Of a stretch of 64,000 nt of DNA, positions 28,443-37,632 are shown one piece after another. The notes under the pieces are model-generated. The model made no database searches. It was not told where the DNA came from and saw only the letters and a program-made list of their open reading frames with translations. Position 1 is the first letter of the stretch; every line of letters begins with the position of its first letter. The stretch is from Aliiglaciecola sp. CAU 1673 (GTDB lineage Bacteria; Pseudomonadota; Gammaproteobacteria; Enterobacterales; Alteromonadaceae). Where the stretch lies: positions 1-64,000 of the forward strand of contig NZ_JARHUG010000006.1 in assembly GCF_029223185.1 (NCBI RefSeq), written 5' to 3'. The position numbers and the translations under genes were made by a program.

Positions 28443-29531
28443 GTGACCGAACTGCAACTGACCCCTGCTCAGCACGCTTCCAGTCATTTTTTAAGACAGC
28501 TTTTTGCCATCGATGCCGTGCAACTGTATGACCTTAAATCGGATCGCGTGTGCACCAATCTCAGTGGGGAGCAGCTTGGCGGTTTGGCTTGTCAGCCGGC
28601 CAGTGTCGCTCTTGCACAAAGTGAGCAGGATTGGCTATCGGTTAAATTGGTAGTCAGGGCCCAGGCGTTGTCCTTGGAGAAAATTCATGCCATTCAGGAC
28701 GCACTAGCGGAACATTTGCACGTAAAAGCCCTGCGTATGGTAAGTCCTGGCGGCCAAACGAAAATTCTCCAGGGGGAGGAGTTTGGTGTGGTATTGGAGG
28801 CTAAGTGTTCGCCGCAGGGGGTGCCGGCAGATTGTCTGGAAACACTGAGCCGTCGCCATCAACTGGAGCTGAATCTGCTTAAAAGCTCGCCTTCATTGTC
28901 CAAGCCCGGTTTATTGGTGATGGACATGGACAGCACTGTAATCGCCATGGAATGTATTGACGAATTGGCCAAACTGGCTGGCGCCGGTGAGGAAGTGGCG
29001 GCGGTCACTGAACTGGCGATGCAGGGCAAGCTGGATTTTGTGCAAAGCCTGCGTCAGAGGGTGTCTTGCTTAGCGGGTGCCGATGTCAGTATTTTGGAGT
29101 CGGTGCGTACGGCCATGCCACTGATGCCGGGGCTGGAAAAAATGCTACTGACCCTCAAAGCCAAAGGTTGGAAAGTGGTGCTGGTATCAGGTGGTTTTAC
29201 GATTTTTGCCGAGCATTTAAAACAGCGCCTGGGCTTGGATCATGTGTTTGCTAATACCCTTGAAATTGAAGATGGTAAGCTGACTGGCAGGGTGCTCGGC
29301 GATGTGGTGGATGGTAAAGCCAAGGCCGATACGTTGGTGCGACTGGCCCAGGAATACGAGATTGCCAAAGCACAGACCATTGCCATGGGTGATGGCGCCA
29401 ACGACCTTTTGATGATGTCCCAGGCCGGGCTGGGGGTTGCCTTCCATGCCAAGCCTGTAGTTTTGGCTAAGGCCGATGCCGCCATTCGCTTTGGTGGTCT
29501 GGACGAACTGTTGTATCTGCTGGAGGCATGA
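28443..29531 (+). CDS. serB: Phosphoserine phosphatase
   Basis: Last step of serine synthesis. HAD-family catalytic motif I is VMDMDSTVIAMECIDELA (nucleophile Asp about residue 160), motif II VLVSGGFTIFAEHL, motif III Lys in DGKAKADTLVRL and motif IV AMGDGANDLLMM. An N-terminal ACT-like region of about 150 residues precedes it; total 362 aa, longer than E. coli SerB (322). The start is GTG 28443, with an AGGTAGATT ribosome site. Its stop overlaps the next ATG (ATGA). Confidence 0.95.
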   Translation: MTELQLTPAQHASSHFLRQLFAIDAVQLYDLKSDRVCTNLSGEQLGGLACQPASVALAQSEQDWLSVKLVVRAQALSLEKIHAIQDALAEHLHVKALRMVSPGGQTKILQGEEFGVVLEAKCSPQGVPADCLETLSRRHQLELNLLKSSPSLSKPGLLVMDMDSTVIAMECIDELAKLAGAGEEVAAVTELAMQGKLDFVQSLRQRVSCLAGADVSILESVRTAMPLMPGLEKMLLTLKAKGWKVVLVSGGFTIFAEHLKQRLGLDHVFANTLEIEDGKLTGRVLGDVVDGKAKADTLVRLAQEYEIAKAQTIAMGDGANDLLMMSQAGLGVAFHAKPVVLAKADAAIRFGGLDELLYLLEA

Positions 29532-30439
29532 TGACGGCTTTACAGCAACAGCCTCTGTATCTGGATGTGGATGAGCATAAGCTGCATCTTCGACATATTC
29601 GAAGCGATGCTGCACAAACTAAAGGCGCAGTGTTAATGGTGCATGGCTCCATCGAGAATGGCCGGATTTTTTACAACGATAAGGGCAAGGGGCTGGGCTG
29701 TTTTCTCGCAAACCAAGGTTTTGATGTCTATGTGCTGGATTTGCGCGGAAGAGGCTTAAGCCAGCCATCCATCGCAAAAGGTCATCGCCACGGCCAGCAA
29801 GAATCGATTTTAAAAGATATACCCAGGGCCATCGAATACGTGGCTAAGCGTCATCACCAGAAATTGCATTGTGTTGCCCACTCCTGGGGGGGCGTCCTGT
29901 TGATGGCTGCACTGATAAGGCTGCCCCATCTGCTGGATTTGATTGACCGTCAGGTGTTTTTTGGTACTAAACGCAGTGTCCGGGTGCATAATCCTGAGCG
30001 CTGGTTAAAGTTGGAACTGGTATGGAAGCGGTTGGGACCAATACTTAACCTGATATATGGCTATTTCCCGGCCAAAAAACTGGGCATTGGTGCTGACAAT
30101 GAACCCGCAGCGGTGATCAGAGAAATCAGCCGATGGCTAAGCCAAAGCGCCTGGCGTGATAGCGATGGTTTTGATTATCAGGCCGCTGCTGCCAAATTAA
30201 CCTTACCGTCCACCTGGTTTATTACCGGCAGTCATGACAAGGCATTGGGGCATGCCAGGGATATGCGCCGTTTCGCCCATGAATTGGGGATGGCTCATCA
30301 TCCGGTCACCGTCTTGGGTAAGGAAGCAGGTGCCCGGCGTGACTATGGGCACGTTGATATTCTCACTCATCCTGCCTGCGCAGAAGATCACTTCCCGGCA
30401 GTTGCCAGCTGGCTGGAGAATGGCACTCAGGTGAGCTGA
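29528..30439 (+). CDS. Alpha/beta-hydrolase
   Basis: 303-aa esterase/lipase-like protein. An oxyanion loop (MVHGSIENG), nucleophile elbow VAHSWGG (Ser about 119), an acid candidate in GSHDKALG and a His in DYGHVDIL make a plausible triad. No signal peptide is seen, so it is probably cytoplasmic. Translationally coupled to serB by a four-base overlap; its end overlaps the convergent PilZ gene by 13 bases. Substrate unknown. Confidence 0.82.
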   Translation: MMTALQQQPLYLDVDEHKLHLRHIRSDAAQTKGAVLMVHGSIENGRIFYNDKGKGLGCFLANQGFDVYVLDLRGRGLSQPSIAKGHRHGQQESILKDIPRAIEYVAKRHHQKLHCVAHSWGGVLLMAALIRLPHLLDLIDRQVFFGTKRSVRVHNPERWLKLELVWKRLGPILNLIYGYFPAKKLGIGADNEPAAVIREISRWLSQSAWRDSDGFDYQAAAAKLTLPSTWFITGSHDKALGHARDMRRFAHELGMAHHPVTVLGKEAGARRDYGHVDILTHPACAEDHFPAVASWLENGTQVS

Positions 30440-32919
30440 AACTGGCTGGCATTGGATTGGATCTGATGGGTATTGAAGGCATAGCGAAACATCACTTCAT
30501 TAGTAATATCCAGCAGATCTGCCATGGCATATACGGCCCAAAGCTCCTCTTCCATTGATTTCGCTTTGTGTACCGCATACACCCCTACATAGTTAAGTTC
30601 TGCGTGCAGGAAGCTGGTGTCCGGCCGGCCCGTTCTGCTAATAAAAACGCGCATGGCAATAAACTTGCCTCCACCCATGGCGGTGCCAATAAAATCACGC
30701 CGCTGTGCTTCATTTTCAAACTGCTCTGGTAACCGCACCTGAATCGCTTTCCTGATCTCTTGCTGTCTGGGATTAAAAGCCACCCAAATTTCCAGGCTGA
30801 CAGGTTTGTCATGGGTGCGCAGAGACTTGAGGGTCTTTTCCATCAGGCTGCGGCCTTCTGCATGGGCACTATACAAGGCATACAGATTGAAATGATCGGG
30901 CTGATTAAGATGGGAGATCAGTGGTAACAGGGGATGGTCCGAGGGCGGCACACTGATGTTCTCTGGTACCAATTCAATGCCGTTTTTACGAATAAAAAGA
31001 CCAATATTCAGTAAGTTAGCTGTATAGATATTGCGCAGCGCCTCACCAATGCCGGTCAAATCCTCACGGCTGCCGGTCGGCTTAAGACTGGCACGGTTTT
31101 GCTTGATCAGGGCCTCAAAAAACTCCCGGGTCTGCTTTTCTAATCTTTCGTCGAGCAGCATCAGGTGGAGGACGGTTTTATCCGGGCTTACTCGCATCAC
31201 CCGATAGGGCAAGGATTGCAGCTGATATTTGCGGCCAAGGGCCTGTAGCTTTGGTAGACTGACTTCCAATCGCCCCCCTTCGCTTGAGGGAAACGGGTGC
31301 TTCAATTCAAGACGCAAACCGCTGGGGGAGATATCTTCGGTAATAGCCTCAAGCTCCGAGCCACCCTGATAAAGCAATACCGGGGTGCGCAAGGTGTAAC
31401 GGGTTTCATGCCGAAGCTCCTGATAGCGGAAGCGGTAAGGCATGATCATCTCAGGTGGCCGGTTACGCGGATGACAAAAAACGTGCAACGCCGTCAACTG
31501 TTGTTTTACCAACTTGTGTTTCTGGTAGGTTTGGGTATTCCAGTGGTTGGTGATGTCGGTCAACAACACAATATATTTAAGCGCTTTGAGATTGGACAAC
31601 AACCGCGCAGAGGGTGGCTGGTTTAATCGTTTGATGTGCTCACCGACGTTATCCGGCAAGGACAAGGGATCATGGCACTGATCAGGATGCATTGGTGTCA
31701 TTTGCATCTTGTATACCCGCCAACTGGCTTTCCGGGAGCCGTAGGCCAGATAGGTGCTGTGCAGTTTACGCTGCTCTGCCAGTTCTTCGAGACTCGCCGA
31801 GTAAAAGTAGGTGTGATCCTGGGAACTGTGGGTAAACACAAACAAGTAGGTTTCGGTCAGATGCGGTAGCTGTTTGCTCCATCTGGCGAGGCGCTCCTGA
31901 CTGAGCAAATAGCCCAGACGCTGCTCTCCCTCCTCATCGTGCCAGAAATGCAAGGTGCGCGGGTTACAGTCGTTGGTCATCACAAATTTAGGATGCAGTT
32001 TGTCACCCTGTGCCTCAATAAACACCGGTAGCGAAGTGATTTGCGGCACGTAGTATTGCTCATAGCCCTTGATGCGAATGGCTTCAATGGTGTTTTCCAT
32101 ATTCACCTTGTAGCGCCGCTTATTACCTTGGATAAAGCGCTCCAGGAAGCTGTCCAGATTTTGCTGTCCCTGCTCAAATAACCTTTTCAGGGAAATGCGC
32201 TGTTCGTCGCGACTGCGATCGATGTCGGCGATCACATAGTGCACCACCTCGCCTCGTTTCAGGCCGTAGTCCTGCTCCAACCCGCGAAAATGCACCGACA
32301 CTTTCTCTCCGGGCTTAAATAAATGGCGCTTCGGGGCTTTCACTTTCAGGCCGCCCACAGAAATATCGATGCTGGTGGCGTGCACCGATTCTTTGAGTTC
32401 GGTGAACAGCTCAAGCGGGGCGACAAAATTCATGCGCTCTTCATTGCGCTGCAAGACGGAGCCTAGCTTGATGGTGGGCGTCAAGTAGCGCCTCTCCGGG
32501 CTTTCTTCGGCGCTACTGTGCAGTCCAGAAATTGTATCGATATCGGTACCTTGCTCCAGCGCTTTTTGGTGCATCACCCGAAAGTTATTTTCGGTGTTGG
32601 TGACCGCCTCATAGACACCCAATGTGTAGTGCCCGAAGCTGCGCACCTGGCGCTCAAAGACCTCTATCGCAACATCGTCTAAATGATGGGTAATGCCTTC
32701 AAATTCATAGGGTTGGCACTGACCGTCTACCGTACCACGCAGATCAATGGGGCGCAGACAAGGTTTGGCCTGGCGCTTCAGCTCCATCTTCAGGAGGAAA
32801 CGTTTGGGTTTTGGCAGGTTGGACGCTACCTGAGATAAGATTTGGTTAAAGTCCGGCTCGCCGACAACGGGTTTCAGCTGTTCGATAAGCTCCTGGTATT
32901 GTTCGATGCCTGCTGCCAT
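30427..32919 (-). CDS. Very large protein with two PilZ domains (second gene of a tandem pair)
   Basis: 830-aa cytoplasmic protein without membrane segments. Two PilZ domains are visible: RNEER (about 158-162) with DISVGG (185-190), and RHETR (503-507) with DISPSG (529-534). Both match the R-x3-R and D-x-S-x-x-G motifs that bind c-di-GMP. Long unassigned regions connect them, including a block KRRYKVNMENTIEAI and a C-terminal YAVHKAKSMEEELW, which recur in the upstream paralogue. Its ATG at 32919 lies inside the upstream gene and has an excellent site, GGAAGGAA, five bases away. The output function is unknown. Confidence 0.87.
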   Translation of the reverse strand: MAAGIEQYQELIEQLKPVVGEPDFNQILSQVASNLPKPKRFLLKMELKRQAKPCLRPIDLRGTVDGQCQPYEFEGITHHLDDVAIEVFERQVRSFGHYTLGVYEAVTNTENNFRVMHQKALEQGTDIDTISGLHSSAEESPERRYLTPTIKLGSVLQRNEERMNFVAPLELFTELKESVHATSIDISVGGLKVKAPKRHLFKPGEKVSVHFRGLEQDYGLKRGEVVHYVIADIDRSRDEQRISLKRLFEQGQQNLDSFLERFIQGNKRRYKVNMENTIEAIRIKGYEQYYVPQITSLPVFIEAQGDKLHPKFVMTNDCNPRTLHFWHDEEGEQRLGYLLSQERLARWSKQLPHLTETYLFVFTHSSQDHTYFYSASLEELAEQRKLHSTYLAYGSRKASWRVYKMQMTPMHPDQCHDPLSLPDNVGEHIKRLNQPPSARLLSNLKALKYIVLLTDITNHWNTQTYQKHKLVKQQLTALHVFCHPRNRPPEMIMPYRFRYQELRHETRYTLRTPVLLYQGGSELEAITEDISPSGLRLELKHPFPSSEGGRLEVSLPKLQALGRKYQLQSLPYRVMRVSPDKTVLHLMLLDERLEKQTREFFEALIKQNRASLKPTGSREDLTGIGEALRNIYTANLLNIGLFIRKNGIELVPENISVPPSDHPLLPLISHLNQPDHFNLYALYSAHAEGRSLMEKTLKSLRTHDKPVSLEIWVAFNPRQQEIRKAIQVRLPEQFENEAQRRDFIGTAMGGGKFIAMRVFISRTGRPDTSFLHAELNYVGVYAVHKAKSMEEELWAVYAMADLLDITNEVMFRYAFNTHQIQSNASQFQLT

Positions 32920-35396
32920 GTTCCTTCCATCTGTGGCATTTGCGCCCTGTAGTCTGTATCGGTCACTTTCGATTTTTCTTTGATAATCAAATCATAGCGT
33001 AAGAAAAACTCCTCAGAGATATCCTGAATTTCACACAAATAGCGAATATTCCACAAGCGCTCTTCAATGGCCTTAGCCTTGTGTACGGCATAGACAGTGA
33101 TATAACGAAGCTCCGATTCAATGGCGCTGATATCTGGTTTGCCGGTTTTTTTGAGCGTTAACCGATAAGCTTTAATATTGCCCTTTTGCATACCTTCTTC
33201 AACCACTGCCTGCTTGGCAGGCGCGTCCTGCAACTCATTGGCAAACAGCCAATTACTGATATTGCCAGGCTGTTCTGGATTGGAGAGTGCAAGTAACTCC
33301 AAATACAGCGTGTCTTCATCGGCGCGATTGGCTTTGAGCGCATCTTGTAACACTCTGCCGCGCGGACCGGTAAAGAGTGCGCTCAGATCTGCTTGTTGCT
33401 CAGGGTTATCCTGGTGTACTGATGCAACGAAGGGGTGTGCAAAAGACGGCACGGCAAGGGAGTCCGGTACAAACTGGGTTCCCTGACGCGAGAAGTACAT
33501 ATTGGGGTTGGCGGTGAATGCCAGAAACAGATTTTTAAGCGCTTCCCCAAGCTCCAGTGACGACTGGTGTTCAAGGTCACGGGAAAGCTTACGCCTGTTG
33601 CGATCGATTAGCTCGGTGAAGAAACGGCTGGTTTGTTCGCCTTTGTATTCGCTTAGATCGAGTTTGAGGCTGATCTGTTTCTTGTCACCCTGGAATTTGA
33701 CCATCTCATAAGCGATATCTTTAAGCTTATATTTGCGTGTCAGTTCCTGCAGACCTGGAAAGCTGACTCTGACCTCAGCATGGTAGTCAATGGGCTTGTC
33801 CAGCATCACTTTGATGCCTTTGGAGGAGATATCCACCGTTGTTCCGCTGCGCTTATGTTTTTTGCCAACGACCACAGACACCGGAGAATTCAGTTTATAA
33901 CGAGACTCCTGCCGTAAACTGCGATATTGAAAGCTGATCCCCTCTATCTGGTATTTCTGTTCATTGCGTGGATGAGTCTGACCACGCAGTAGGCGTAAAT
34001 CTGCTTTGCTGTATTCAAACTGCTGATAAGCTTGGGTACTGTGCTCTAGGGTTATATCCGTCAGAGTCAGCATATGACTGACCTGCTGTATTTGCGCCTG
34101 CACTTTGGGCGCCAGCAGTTTTTCCTTTTTCAGTTTTTCTTTTAGTAAAGTGGCCGGCAGACTTGACGGTGAGTGGGCTTGCTCGTTGTTGACCAAACAG
34201 GCCTGCACAAGATACACACGCCAACTGTCCTGCAACGAACCAAACCCTAAAAAGGCATTACGTAGCTGCGGATTGGCTTTTAACTCCGTCCCCGTAGCTG
34301 AGCACCAATAGCGCTTACCGTCGCGGATCAGATTAAAACTGTAGACGATGTCGGTAACCAAATGCTCGCTGTTGGTGAACCATCGTTCGATGCGTCTATC
34401 AGTAAATAGACCGCTGAGTCCGTTGTCATCATCAGCGCCAAGGTACTGAAACAGAGCTTTGTTGTAATCGTTTAGCAAGGCAAATCTGGGGTGCGCCTTA
34501 CGCCACTCATCCCGTTGTATAAAAATCGGCAGGCTGCTGGTATGGGTTGCATAGTATTGCTCGAAGCCTTTGACCTGAACCGAGATCAACGTGTTGTCGA
34601 GGTTGACTTTGTAGCGGCGCTTATTCTCGGTAATCAGGGTTTCAAGGAAATCGTCGAATCTTGGATTCGGCAACTGCATGTCTCTGCACAAACTCAGGTA
34701 GCAAAACTCTTTCTTGGTTTTCTTTTGCACAACGGCATAGGCAACGCCGCCGGAGCCAAAGACATAGTCTTTTTCTAACCCTGTGAAATGAACTTTGAGC
34801 ACTTGCCCTGCGGGAAATTCGAAATTGCAGCGGGTTTTGATTTGTAACCCGTTTACCGATAAATCAATGCTGGTGGCATTGAAACGGATCCCATCTGGCA
34901 GCTCCACATCCAACGCCACGGCGAAGTTCATGCGCTCTTCTTTACGATGTTCATAGCGGCGAAAGTGCAAAGCGTCCGCCATGTATTGATGGGAGTGAGC
35001 GTCAGAGGCAGCATCGCTGGTGCTGTCTTGGTCGGCTGCTCCCTCAATTTGCGGTAACTGATTTGCCGTTTCATGCAGTATGGTTTCGTATACCCCTTGG
35101 GTATAGCCGCCATACAATTTCACCAGGCGTTCAAAGCGATCGATGGAGCGTTCATCCATGGCATGAAAACGTCCTTGGAATTCGAAAATCTGGCATTTGT
35201 CGCCCAGCAGTTTGCGTAAATCGATCACCCGCATACAAGGACGTGCTAAACGTTGCAGTTCCATCTTAAACAGGAAACGCTTGGTTTTGTTTTGCTGTGG
35301 CAAAACCTTGTTTAAATACTGATCAAAACCAGGCAGGCTGAGGCGGGGGAGTAACTTTTCATACAGGGCATAATCTGAGGTGACAAACTGCGTCAT
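32874..35396 (-). CDS. Very large protein with two PilZ domains (first gene of a tandem pair)
   Basis: 840-aa cytoplasmic c-di-GMP effector candidate. PilZ motifs: RKEER (about 151-155) with DLSVNG (178-183), and RQESR (495-499) with DISSKG (522-527); all four key positions are intact. The N-terminal block (KRFLFKMELQRLARPCMRVIDLR), the middle block (KRRYKVNLDNTLISVQVKG) and the C-terminal YAVHKAKAIEERLW align with the following 830-aa protein over its whole length, showing an old duplication. It overlaps that gene by 46 bases. Divergent from radA with a 165-base gap. No output domain is recognised. Confidence 0.87.
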   Translation of the reverse strand: MTQFVTSDYALYEKLLPRLSLPGFDQYLNKVLPQQNKTKRFLFKMELQRLARPCMRVIDLRKLLGDKCQIFEFQGRFHAMDERSIDRFERLVKLYGGYTQGVYETILHETANQLPQIEGAADQDSTSDAASDAHSHQYMADALHFRRYEHRKEERMNFAVALDVELPDGIRFNATSIDLSVNGLQIKTRCNFEFPAGQVLKVHFTGLEKDYVFGSGGVAYAVVQKKTKKEFCYLSLCRDMQLPNPRFDDFLETLITENKRRYKVNLDNTLISVQVKGFEQYYATHTSSLPIFIQRDEWRKAHPRFALLNDYNKALFQYLGADDDNGLSGLFTDRRIERWFTNSEHLVTDIVYSFNLIRDGKRYWCSATGTELKANPQLRNAFLGFGSLQDSWRVYLVQACLVNNEQAHSPSSLPATLLKEKLKKEKLLAPKVQAQIQQVSHMLTLTDITLEHSTQAYQQFEYSKADLRLLRGQTHPRNEQKYQIEGISFQYRSLRQESRYKLNSPVSVVVGKKHKRSGTTVDISSKGIKVMLDKPIDYHAEVRVSFPGLQELTRKYKLKDIAYEMVKFQGDKKQISLKLDLSEYKGEQTSRFFTELIDRNRRKLSRDLEHQSSLELGEALKNLFLAFTANPNMYFSRQGTQFVPDSLAVPSFAHPFVASVHQDNPEQQADLSALFTGPRGRVLQDALKANRADEDTLYLELLALSNPEQPGNISNWLFANELQDAPAKQAVVEEGMQKGNIKAYRLTLKKTGKPDISAIESELRYITVYAVHKAKAIEERLWNIRYLCEIQDISEEFFLRYDLIIKEKSKVTDTDYRAQMPQMEGTWQQASNNTRSLSNS

Positions 35397-35561
35397 CGTA
35401 CTACTCTTTTTTGTTATGCCCCCTTACGGCGGCTACTGCTGTGCAAATAATAACCAAATCATGCCTGGGTGTCTATGCCAAAGGCACTCTTCACTTTCTG
35501 GCAGATCCCAACCTTCGCCCAATATGATAGGGTGTCGGGCAAAAATAATTGAAGACATTTC

Positions 35562-36926
35562 ATGGCTAAACGCAAAACCGCCTATGTTTGCGCCGAATGT
35601 GGTGCGGATTATCCCCGCTGGCAAGGGCAATGCAATGATTGTGGCGCCTGGAACAGCATCAGTGAGTTTGTCATTTCGCCGGCTAAGGCTAACGGCGATG
35701 TGCGCCGCAGTGGCTATGCCGGGCAAACGGTGGCGCAGGTTCAGACCCTCGACAGTATCGACCTGACTGCACTGCCGCGATTCTCTTCCGGTTTCCTGGA
35801 ACTGGACAGGGTGCTTGGCGGGGGCGTGGTGCCTGGCTCGGCTATTCTGATTGGCGGCTCACCGGGCGCTGGTAAAAGTACCCTGTTGCTGCAAACCATG
35901 TGTAAGTTGGCGCAACAGCATGAGGCACTTTATGTGACCGGCGAAGAGTCATTGCAGCAGGTGGCCCTGCGTGCCCACCGATTGGGACTGCCTACCAACA
36001 AGCTTAAGCTATTGGCCGAAACCAGTGTGGAGAGTATCTGTGAGATGGCTTTGGCACAGCGCCCCAAAATTGTGGTGATTGATTCCATCCAGGTGATGCA
36101 TATGGCTGATGTGCAATCTGCACCTGGCAGTGTTTCTCAGGTACGTGAAAGCGCGGCCTACTTAACGCGCTTTGCTAAACAGCAACAAATTGCCATCCTG
36201 ATGGTGGGGCATGTGACCAAAGATGGCAGTCTGGCCGGCCCCAAAGTGCTTGAGCACTGTATCGATTGTTCGATGATGTTGGAAGGGGATAGCGACAGCC
36301 GTTTTCGTACTTTGCGCGGCCAGAAGAATCGTTTCGGTGCGGTCAATGAGTTGGGTGTTTTCGCGATGACCGAAAAAGGCCTAAGGGAGGTGAGTAACCC
36401 CTCGGCCATTTTCTTAAGCCGTGAAGAGCAGCCTTCTCCTGGCAGCTCCGTGATGGTGGTTTGGGAAGGGACCCGGCCACTGCTGGTAGAGATCCAGGCG
36501 TTGGTGGATTACAGCCAGATGGCCAATCCCAGAAGGTTGGCCGTGGGCCTGGAACAAAATCGCCTGGCCATGTTACTGGCGGTGTTGCACCGTCATGGTA
36601 ACGTGCAGATGAATGATCAGGATGTGTTTGTGAATGTGGTCGGCGGCGTAAAAGTGGCGGAAACGGGCGCTGATTTGGCCTTATTGTTGTCGATGGTGTC
36701 CAGCTTTCGAAATCAGCCTTTGCCCAAAGAATTAATTGTGTTTGGCGAGGTAGGGCTGGCGGGAGAGATAAGGCCGGTGCCTAATGGTGTGGATCGTTTG
36801 GCAGAAGCGGCCAAACATGGCTTCACCCGAGCCATAGTGCCCATGGCCAATGTGCCGAAGCAGCCCATTAAAGGCATGGAAGTGCGCGGCGTGAAAAGAC
36901 TGGCAGAGGCGCTCGAAGCGCTGTGA
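35562..36926 (+). CDS. radA: DNA repair protein RadA
   Basis: 454-aa RecA-related helicase that drives branch migration and processes recombination intermediates. N-terminal C4 zinc finger (CAECGADYPRWQGQCNDCG), Walker A GGSPGAGKST, the RadA-specific motif KNRFG in RGQKNRFGAVNE, and a C-terminal Lon-like domain (FGEVGLAGEIRPVPNGVDR). The ATG at 35562 gives the standard N-terminus MAKRKTAYVC. It faces a small PilZ gene. Confidence 0.96.
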   Translation: MAKRKTAYVCAECGADYPRWQGQCNDCGAWNSISEFVISPAKANGDVRRSGYAGQTVAQVQTLDSIDLTALPRFSSGFLELDRVLGGGVVPGSAILIGGSPGAGKSTLLLQTMCKLAQQHEALYVTGEESLQQVALRAHRLGLPTNKLKLLAETSVESICEMALAQRPKIVVIDSIQVMHMADVQSAPGSVSQVRESAAYLTRFAKQQQIAILMVGHVTKDGSLAGPKVLEHCIDCSMMLEGDSDSRFRTLRGQKNRFGAVNELGVFAMTEKGLREVSNPSAIFLSREEQPSPGSSVMVVWEGTRPLLVEIQALVDYSQMANPRRLAVGLEQNRLAMLLAVLHRHGNVQMNDQDVFVNVVGGVKVAETGADLALLLSMVSSFRNQPLPKELIVFGEVGLAGEIRPVPNGVDRLAEAAKHGFTRAIVPMANVPKQPIKGMEVRGVKRLAEALEAL

Positions 36927-36936
36927 ATACAGGTGA

Positions 36937-36961
36937 GTGAAAGCAGTTAACCTGCTTTCAC
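36937..36961. terminator. Hairpin between convergent radA and the small PilZ gene
   Basis: GTGAAAGCAG (36937-36946), loop of five, CTGCTTTCAC (36952-36961): a perfect 10-bp stem starting 10 bases after radA and overlapping the stop codon of the PilZ gene. No strong T tract follows on either strand, so its role as a terminator is only likely. Confidence 0.5.
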
Positions 36962-37347
36962 AGTTGACGCAATTCTTCTTCATTGGGAGACGCCAAGGCT
37001 TCCAGCTCACGCTTAAGCAAAGCGTCGTCCCCCACATTTAACTCCACCAGGCGGCGCAGGCTTGAGGCGCTGTCGATATCGATCATCTTGATCTGAATAC
37101 CTAACTGTTCCTCTTCCTGGTGTCGGATAAGGCCTTCCAGCATGATGCTATTGGCCATTCCCGGCAGGGAAATTACCAACAATACCGGCTCGTCCGCCTT
37201 AACCTCAAATTTTTCAGGCTTTGTCAAAAGCACGCCTTTTAAGGAAATATCCAATAAGCTGCAGTGCCATTTTTTGGCGCCCTGACGCAGTTCCCCGGGA
37301 GCGGAAAACACTATCCGGGTAAATTGACGGCGATTGTTTGATGTCAT
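36958..37347 (-). CDS. Single-domain PilZ protein
   Basis: About 129-aa c-di-GMP receptor candidate. The PilZ motifs are complete: RRQFTR at the N-terminus (R-x3-R within it) and DISLKG about 30 residues later, then the beta-barrel (VLLVISLPGMANSIMLEGLI) and an acidic C-terminal helix. No other domain is present. The start MTSNNRRQFTRI at 37347 is family-like; an ATG 18 bases upstream (37365) is possible and neither has a clear ribosome site. It is convergent with radA. Confidence 0.85.
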   Translation of the reverse strand: MTSNNRRQFTRIVFSAPGELRQGAKKWHCSLLDISLKGVLLTKPEKFEVKADEPVLLVISLPGMANSIMLEGLIRHQEEEQLGIQIKMIDIDSASSLRRLVELNVGDDALLKRELEALASPNEEELRQL

Positions 37348-37555
37348 CTTGGTTGACCTGATCATAGTCTTTTAAGCATAGACAGTTTATCTCTGAAAAT
37401 ACACCAAGATAAATATCTAATTGTCTGATTCGCATTGGGAAATCTTAACACCAGGTTGGGACCGGCATGGTCTGTTGTGGTGCTTCATTGACTCTGAATT
37501 ACGCTGATTTAGGGGCCCCATTGAGGTAGCCTAAAAGCGCTCTCTGTCTTAAAGC

Positions 37556-37584
37556 ACAAAGCCAGGCGTGAAGCCCGGCTTTGT
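37556..37584. terminator. Probable terminator downstream of ettA
   Basis: ACAAAGCC (37556-37563) pairs with GGCTTTGT (37577-37584) around a 13-base loop with further partial GC pairing. It lies 49 bases after the minus-strand ettA stop. The region 37366-37632 otherwise shows no gene. Confidence 0.5.
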
Positions 37585-37632
37585 TTGCTTTCCTATCGGA
37601 AAATACACGGCATCCATGCCGCGCGGTCTCGC

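Noticed and set aside
35397-35561. Promoter or operator shared by radA and the PilZ pair
   Set aside because: TATGAT near 35522 could be a -10, but no matching -35 or clear operator symmetry is seen.
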